From contig NZ_CP041091.1 in assembly GCF_006494815.1 (NCBI RefSeq), positions 1,639,001-1,703,000 on the forward strand: a stretch of DNA of 64,000 nt, given 5' to 3'. The notes beneath the pieces were generated by a model. The model was not told the origin of the DNA, did not search any database, and saw only the letters and a list, made by a program, of their open reading frames with translations. Positions 60,317-64,000 of this stretch are shown here, in pieces; the first letter of the stretch is position 1, and every line of letters starts with the position of its first letter. The translations under genes and the position numbers were made by a program. This DNA comes from Nocardioides sambongensis (GTDB taxonomy: Bacteria > Actinomycetota > Actinomycetes > Propionibacteriales > Nocardioidaceae).

Positions 60317-60846
60317 ACACCGCAGCAATGCAGGTCCCGGTCGTCCTCCCCCTCATCGAGGTCACCGTCGACGAGGAGGGGCACGCCAACCTCACCCTCG
60401 ATGGTCAGCCGTACGGCGACGCCACTGACCTCGATCGCAGCGGCATCCAACAGGTGGTCGGCGACATCGCCGCCGACCACGGACCAGTGCGGGTCCACGT
60501 CACCGAGAACGACGGCACCGAGTTCACCGACATCCTCCTCCCCCATCCCCCCGATCCCTCCGGCGAGAACACCGACACGCAGGACGTCGATGAGGAAGAC
60601 CACGCGCCAGGCCCGACGCCACCAACCGGCCAAGCGTTGGCTGCCGGGATCACCGGGAGCGGACTGCTGCCCGAGGAGGAAGTCCACCTCGCCCTGGTCA
60701 TCGCAACCGACACCGCCGACTGCGACGGCTCGGTCCAGATGCGTCTGCCCGCCTCGGTCCTCACCCGGCCCGACGCGCACCTCCTCCTGGTCGGAACGAC
60801 CTCTGGCCGCACCGCAGTCTGTTCCCGCCCAAGAGCACGCAGATGA
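60313..60846 (+). CDS. Hypothetical protein between ArdC and VirD4 genes
   Basis: A 177-residue acidic protein from ATG 60313 with 4-bp overlaps on both sides. VPVVLPLIEVTVDEEGHANL forms a beta-rich start, and an acidic linker (ENTDTQDVDEEDHAPGPTPP) follows. The C-terminal part, LLPEEEVHLALVIATDTADC, is again beta-like. It could be an FHA-independent adaptor for the coupling protein; the family was not recognised. Confidence 0.65.
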   Translation: MNTAAMQVPVVLPLIEVTVDEEGHANLTLDGQPYGDATDLDRSGIQQVVGDIAADHGPVRVHVTENDGTEFTDILLPHPPDPSGENTDTQDVDEEDHAPGPTPPTGQALAAGITGSGLLPEEEVHLALVIATDTADCDGSVQMRLPASVLTRPDAHLLLVGTTSGRTAVCSRPRARR

Positions 60847-62606
60847 ACCCGCGCGGGGCACCGGTCAACGACCACCTCATCAACCTCACACTCGCCACCA
60901 TCAGCGCCCTCGGAACGCTCGCGATGCTGCTGCACGTCGCCGGCCAGGCGACCGCCTGGCTCACCGGCCACCCCCAACCAACCCGAGGACCCGACAGCAC
61001 CGTCCGCGTCCTGCTCGAACCAACCGACCCCGGCACGGCTCTCGGCACACCGGGCCTCCCGCCCATCACCTACTGGCTCATCGTGGCCACAGCACTCGGG
61101 CTCGTCGCCGGCATCGCCTACGGGGCCTGGCGGGTCATCGACCGGAGCCGCCATCACCGCTCACGCGACCCGCGGCGCATCCCAGGGACCGCGACCCGCC
61201 GCGACGTCGTACAGACAGCCTCCAAGAAGGCACTCCTCGCACGCGCCCGCACCCTCCGGCCCAGCCTCGAGCAACCACGCCCAGCCGATGTGGGCTACCT
61301 GCTCGGGAACGCCCACGGCATCGAGGTCTGGTCCTCGGTCGAAGACTCCACCCTCATCATCGGCCCACCCCGGTCCGGCAAAGGGCTGCACCTGGTCATC
61401 AACGCCATCCTCGACGCCCCCGGCCCGGCCATCACGACCTCCACCCGACCCGACAACCTCCACGCCACCCTCCACGCGCGCCAACAACGCGGCCCCGTCG
61501 CGGTCTTCGACCCCCAACACCTCGCCGGCAACACCCCCGCCGGCTTGCGCTGGTCCCCCATCCGCGGCTGCCAAGAACCCCTCACCGCGATGATCCGCGC
61601 CACCGGCCTCGCCTCCGCCACCGGACTCGGCCAAGGCGGCGTCGAGTCCGGCAGCTTCTGGGAAGGCAAGACCCGCACCGCCCTCCAAGCACTCCTCCAC
61701 GCCGCAGCCCTCGACCACCGCAGCCCCCGCGAACTCCTCGACTGGACCCTCAACCCCACCGCCGCCGTCGACGCCGTCGCCATCCTCGCCAGCCACCCCG
61801 ACGCAGCACCCGGCTGGAGCGACGCCCTGGAATCGATGGTCCACGCCGACCCCCGCACCCGCGACTCCATCTGGATGGGCATCTCCCTCGCCCTGGCCAG
61901 CCTCGCCGACCCCCGCGTCCTCACCGCCGTCAGCCCCGCACCCGACGAAGCCTTCGACCCCACCGAGTTCCTCACCAACAACGGCACCCTCTACCTCCTC
62001 GCCACCGGCGCCGGAGCCGGAGCGTCCTGGTCCCTGGTCGCCGCGCTCATCGAAGACCTCGTCGAAACCGCCCGCCACCTCGCCGCCGCATCCCCCGGCT
62101 CCCGGCTCGACCCACCCCTACTCCTGGCGCTCGACGAGATCGGCAACCTCGCCCCACTCCCCTCACTACCCGTCCTCATGGCCGAAGGAGGCGGCACCGG
62201 CATCACCACCATGCCCGTCCTGCAATCCCTCGCCCAGGCACGCGACAAATGGGGCAACCACGCCGCCAACGCCATCTGGGACGCCGCCATCGTCAAGATC
62301 ATCCTCGGCGGCTCCACCGCCACCCGCGACCTCCAAGACCTCACCACCCTCATCGGCGAACGCGACGAACCCACCCACAGCAGCTCCACCGACGGCCACG
62401 GCACCCACACCCACCAACGCTCCCTCCGACGGGTACCGATCATGACCCCCGAAACCATCCGGACCCTGCCGTTCGGCACAGGGCTCACGCTGCTGAGGAG
62501 CACGCCGCCGATCATCACCACGTTGCGGCCCTGGACCACCCGCTCCACTCCGAGCACCCATGCCGCTCGGACTTCAACGGTGAGGTCGGGGCGGCGGGCA
62601 GGCTAG
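60843..62606 (+). CDS. VirD4/TraG-like type IV coupling ATPase
   Basis: A 587-residue protein. Two membrane segments (about residues 13-35 and 74-97) anchor a cytoplasmic RecA-like ATPase: TLIIGPPRSGKGLHLVINAI (Walker A about 174-181), AVFDPQHLAGN (second conserved acidic), LLLALDEIGNLAPLPSLPVL (Walker B about 426-445), and TTMPVLQSLAQARDKWG with the TraM-recognition-like part at the end. It links the relaxase-DNA complex to the channel. It is the last transfer gene in the window. Confidence 0.9.
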   Translation: MNPRGAPVNDHLINLTLATISALGTLAMLLHVAGQATAWLTGHPQPTRGPDSTVRVLLEPTDPGTALGTPGLPPITYWLIVATALGLVAGIAYGAWRVIDRSRHHRSRDPRRIPGTATRRDVVQTASKKALLARARTLRPSLEQPRPADVGYLLGNAHGIEVWSSVEDSTLIIGPPRSGKGLHLVINAILDAPGPAITTSTRPDNLHATLHARQQRGPVAVFDPQHLAGNTPAGLRWSPIRGCQEPLTAMIRATGLASATGLGQGGVESGSFWEGKTRTALQALLHAAALDHRSPRELLDWTLNPTAAVDAVAILASHPDAAPGWSDALESMVHADPRTRDSIWMGISLALASLADPRVLTAVSPAPDEAFDPTEFLTNNGTLYLLATGAGAGASWSLVAALIEDLVETARHLAAASPGSRLDPPLLLALDEIGNLAPLPSLPVLMAEGGGTGITTMPVLQSLAQARDKWGNHAANAIWDAAIVKIILGGSTATRDLQDLTTLIGERDEPTHSSSTDGHGTHTHQRSLRRVPIMTPETIRTLPFGTGLTLLRSTPPIITTLRPWTTRSTPSTHAARTSTVRSGRRAG

Positions 62607-62621
62607 TCGCGTTCGCCGCCA

Positions 62622-62852
62622 CTACCCCCGTCCGGAACCACCGCTGGAACCGCTGCGCCGAAGCGCGCCCAGGTAGAACAAGAACCCGGCAAGACCGAAC
62701 CCGAAGATCGCCGCCAAAAGTGCCAGCGGAGCCGCCGGGCCGTCATCCAACAGAAACGCGCCCAAGAAGGCGATCGACACCAGCACGACGACAACCCCTC
62801 CCGCGACCAGGCGGCGCCGCGGGTCAGGACCCAGCCCAGGTGCCCTACTCAA
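62622..62852 (-). CDS. Small two-TM protein 1 of the right-end array
   Basis: A 76-residue protein with two helices (LVAGGVVVVLVSIAFLGAFL; PLALLAAIFGFGLAGFLFYL) and a Gly/Ser-rich C-terminal tail (RRSGSSGGSGRG). Convergent with the VirD4-like gene, 16 bp apart. It is the last gene of the minus-strand array. No family recognised. Confidence 0.6.
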   Translation of the reverse strand: MSRAPGLGPDPRRRLVAGGVVVVLVSIAFLGAFLLDDGPAAPLALLAAIFGFGLAGFLFYLGALRRSGSSGGSGRG

Positions 62853-62910
62853 GGTGCCCGCCAGGCTCGCGTCGGTAACGACGTCATCCCAACACCAACA
62901 TTCTGAGGTC

Positions 62911-63096
62911 CTAGCGACGTCGCATGCTTCGGAGCATCATGACCAGCCCGCCAACAACGAGGACTAACAGCAGGAGGCTCACCCACAGCGGTATGTGGAC
63001 ATCGACCACTCGCCGAGCCCAGGTCAACACCACCCACCCGAGCGCACAGAGTCCGATGAACAGACCCACCAACTTGTTGCGATGCTTGTCCTTCAT
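62911..63096 (-). CDS. Small two-TM protein 2 of the right-end array
   Basis: A 61-residue protein from ATG 63096 (GGAG 5-6 bp upstream; the open frame extends to 63135). KDKHRNKLVGLFIGLCALGW and LWVSLLLLVLVVGGLVMMLR are two helices with a basic start and end. No family recognised. Confidence 0.6.
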   Translation of the reverse strand: MKDKHRNKLVGLFIGLCALGWVVLTWARRVVDVHIPLWVSLLLLVLVVGGLVMMLRSMRRR

Positions 63097-63144
63097 CAAT
63101 ACTCCAGCGGCCTCTGTCTCGAACGGAACTGACACTTCGTGAGG

Positions 63145-63375
63145 TCATCTCTGACCCGCGAGGAGTCCACCAACACCGAGCGCAATTACAGCGATCCCGA
63201 TCACCAACATCACCACGCGCCACACAAGGTCTGGCAACTTGGACAACAAGATCTCCGTTAGCCCAACATTGAGCTTGGGCTTGTCGAATGCCGCCGCAGC
63301 AATGCCGATCAATCCAATTAGAATCACGAAGATTGTAAGCGCGGCACTCACAAGCCCAAGTTCCTCATCCGACAT
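63145..63375 (-). CDS. Small two-TM protein 3 of the right-end array
   Basis: A 76-residue protein from ATG 63375. An acidic N-terminus (MSDEELGLVSA) precedes the first helix (ALTIFVILIGLIGIAAAAF); the loop FDKPKLNVGLTEILLSKLPD leads to the second (VMLVIGIAVIALGVGGLLAG). No family recognised. Confidence 0.6.
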   Translation of the reverse strand: MSDEELGLVSAALTIFVILIGLIGIAAAAFDKPKLNVGLTEILLSKLPDLVWRVVMLVIGIAVIALGVGGLLAGQR

Positions 63376-63401
63376 TCATTCCATCAGTAGTGCTAGGCAC
63401 G

Positions 63402-63632
63402 CTAGCCCCGGCAACGGAGGCTATTCCTACGCGGCCCGGAGCCCCGACTGTCGCTCATTCCTTCCCACTTTCCTTGTACCCAAATGTCGAACCATATTAG
63501 AAACAAGGCCCCAACTAGGCCGCCAACCAAAAACCAGGCCGGCGCATCCGCGGAACTTCGTCGAAAAGATCCCGCAACCAACAGTACAATGATCCCGACG
63601 ATCAGTCCGGAAATATATGCGATGCGCAACAC
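63402..63632 (-). CDS. Small two-TM protein 4 of the right-end array
   Basis: A 76-residue protein from GTG 63632 (the open frame reaches an ATG at 63701, giving 99 residues). IAYISGLIVGIIVLLVAGSF and FLVGGLVGALFLIWFDIWVQ are two helices separated by a short loop (RRSSADAPAW), followed by a basic tail. No family recognised. Confidence 0.55.
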   Translation of the reverse strand: MLRIAYISGLIVGIIVLLVAGSFRRSSADAPAWFLVGGLVGALFLIWFDIWVQGKWEGMSDSRGSGPRRNSLRCRG

Positions 63633-63734
63633 TTGACTACCCTTGCCTCGAGACCCATCGCCTGAAAGCTCACCCACTGCGCCGCATCCGACTGCCGCCA
63701 TAACGCGTCGCCTACGCCACGATCGAGTCGCGAT

Positions 63735-63935
63735 TCAGTTGGCACGGATCCATTTGAGCGCAATGGCAATCCCAGACGAGACCAACAACAGCCACAGTAA
63801 TCCTGCGCCTATCCGCACAAGGGTTGGCAAGTCGGCCGTACGCGCTGCAGAGAAGGAAATGTATGCACCAAGCAGAACGAACGTAACTGTCGCGAGAAAC
63901 CTGAACCGTGACCAGTTCGCAGCGCTGTCAAACAT
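63735..63935 (-). CDS. Small two-TM protein 5 of the right-end array
   Basis: A 66-residue protein from ATG 63935 with AAGGAG 8 bp upstream, a clear ribosome site. FLATVTFVLLGAYISFSAAR and IGAGLLWLLLVSSGIAIALK form two helices with a short loop between. It is the first gene of the array; upstream sequence runs to the window edge. Confidence 0.62.
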   Translation of the reverse strand: MFDSAANWSRFRFLATVTFVLLGAYISFSAARTADLPTLVRIGAGLLWLLLVSSGIAIALKWIRAN

Positions 63936-64000
63936 GCTAGTAAACTCCTTGCGGGTCGCCGATCGGATTATATCCGGCTACCCCTTCGAAAACCATTCCG

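Noticed and set aside
60401..62878. 825-residue plus-strand frame over the VirD4-like gene
   Set aside because: Arg/Pro-rich shadow; the other frame carries Walker A and B motifs.

Overview
The window reads as chromosome plus a mobile element from a high-GC actinobacterium. The codon usage, the mycobacterial-style acyl-CoA catabolic genes and the SCO6880-type conjugation proteins all point that way, and Nocardioidaceae (Nocardioides-like) is my best guess. No rRNA or tRNA gene was recognised, so the genus is an inference.

Region A (about 1-21.9 kb) is a catabolic cluster that activates and beta-oxidises a carboxylic acid. It holds two CoA ligases (6182-8119; 9332-10992, frameshifted), four acyl-CoA dehydrogenases, a MaoC-type hydratase, several SDRs, two zinc-free quinone-oxidoreductase-like MDR enzymes, an APH-fold kinase, a thiolase and a 4-hydroxybutyrate-type CoA-transferase cut by the left edge. 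Four kinds of regulator sit among them: GntR/FadR, LuxR with GAF, TetR and PucR. A FadR-like palindrome (GGT-N3-ACC core) occurs upstream of four transcription units and probably marks a regulon of the local GntR protein. A perfect 12-bp palindrome lies between the LuxR and TetR genes.

Region B (about 21.9-24.4 kb) is a junction. It has a PrsW-type protease gene decayed by many frameshifts, a complete IS630-family insertion with TA target duplications, and about 480 bp of non-coding DNA with inverted and direct repeats. The left end of the mobile element probably lies here, but no integrase or proven att site is visible.

Region C (about 24.4-62.6 kb) is a conjugative element. A MobF relaxase-helicase faces left. 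To the right come a Tad-like pilus operon (lipoprotein, secreted protein, SAF/CpaB, TadZ-, TadA-, TadB- and TadC-like proteins, Flp-like pilin, three TadE/G-like pseudopilins) and a 1022-residue membrane protein with LysM and BTAD domains. Then follow a prim-pol/ParB operon and the T4SS: a VirB8-like protein, a three-domain murein hydrolase, two tandem VirB2-like DUF6112-type proteins, a frameshifted TrbL/VirB6-like gene, an SCO6880 protein, a VirB4 ATPase, an ArdC-like protein and a VirD4 coupling ATPase. The T4SS genes are interrupted at three places by visibly less GC-rich or opposite-strand cargo: a DNRLRE secreted protein with a coupled 91-aa gene; a two-TM protein with a 40-aa zinc ribbon; and a two-TM protein with a second DNRLRE gene broken by one in-frame TAG.

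Region D (62.6-64 kb) carries five consecutive small membrane protein genes on the minus strand, each with two hydrophobic segments and not obviously alike. They are candidate immunity or defence cargo.

Four otherwise intact genes (9332-10992, 11109-12343, 15815-16875, 49290-50596) each look one base short at a G/C run. Sequencing or assembly error is a real possibility and should be excluded before calling them pseudogenes.
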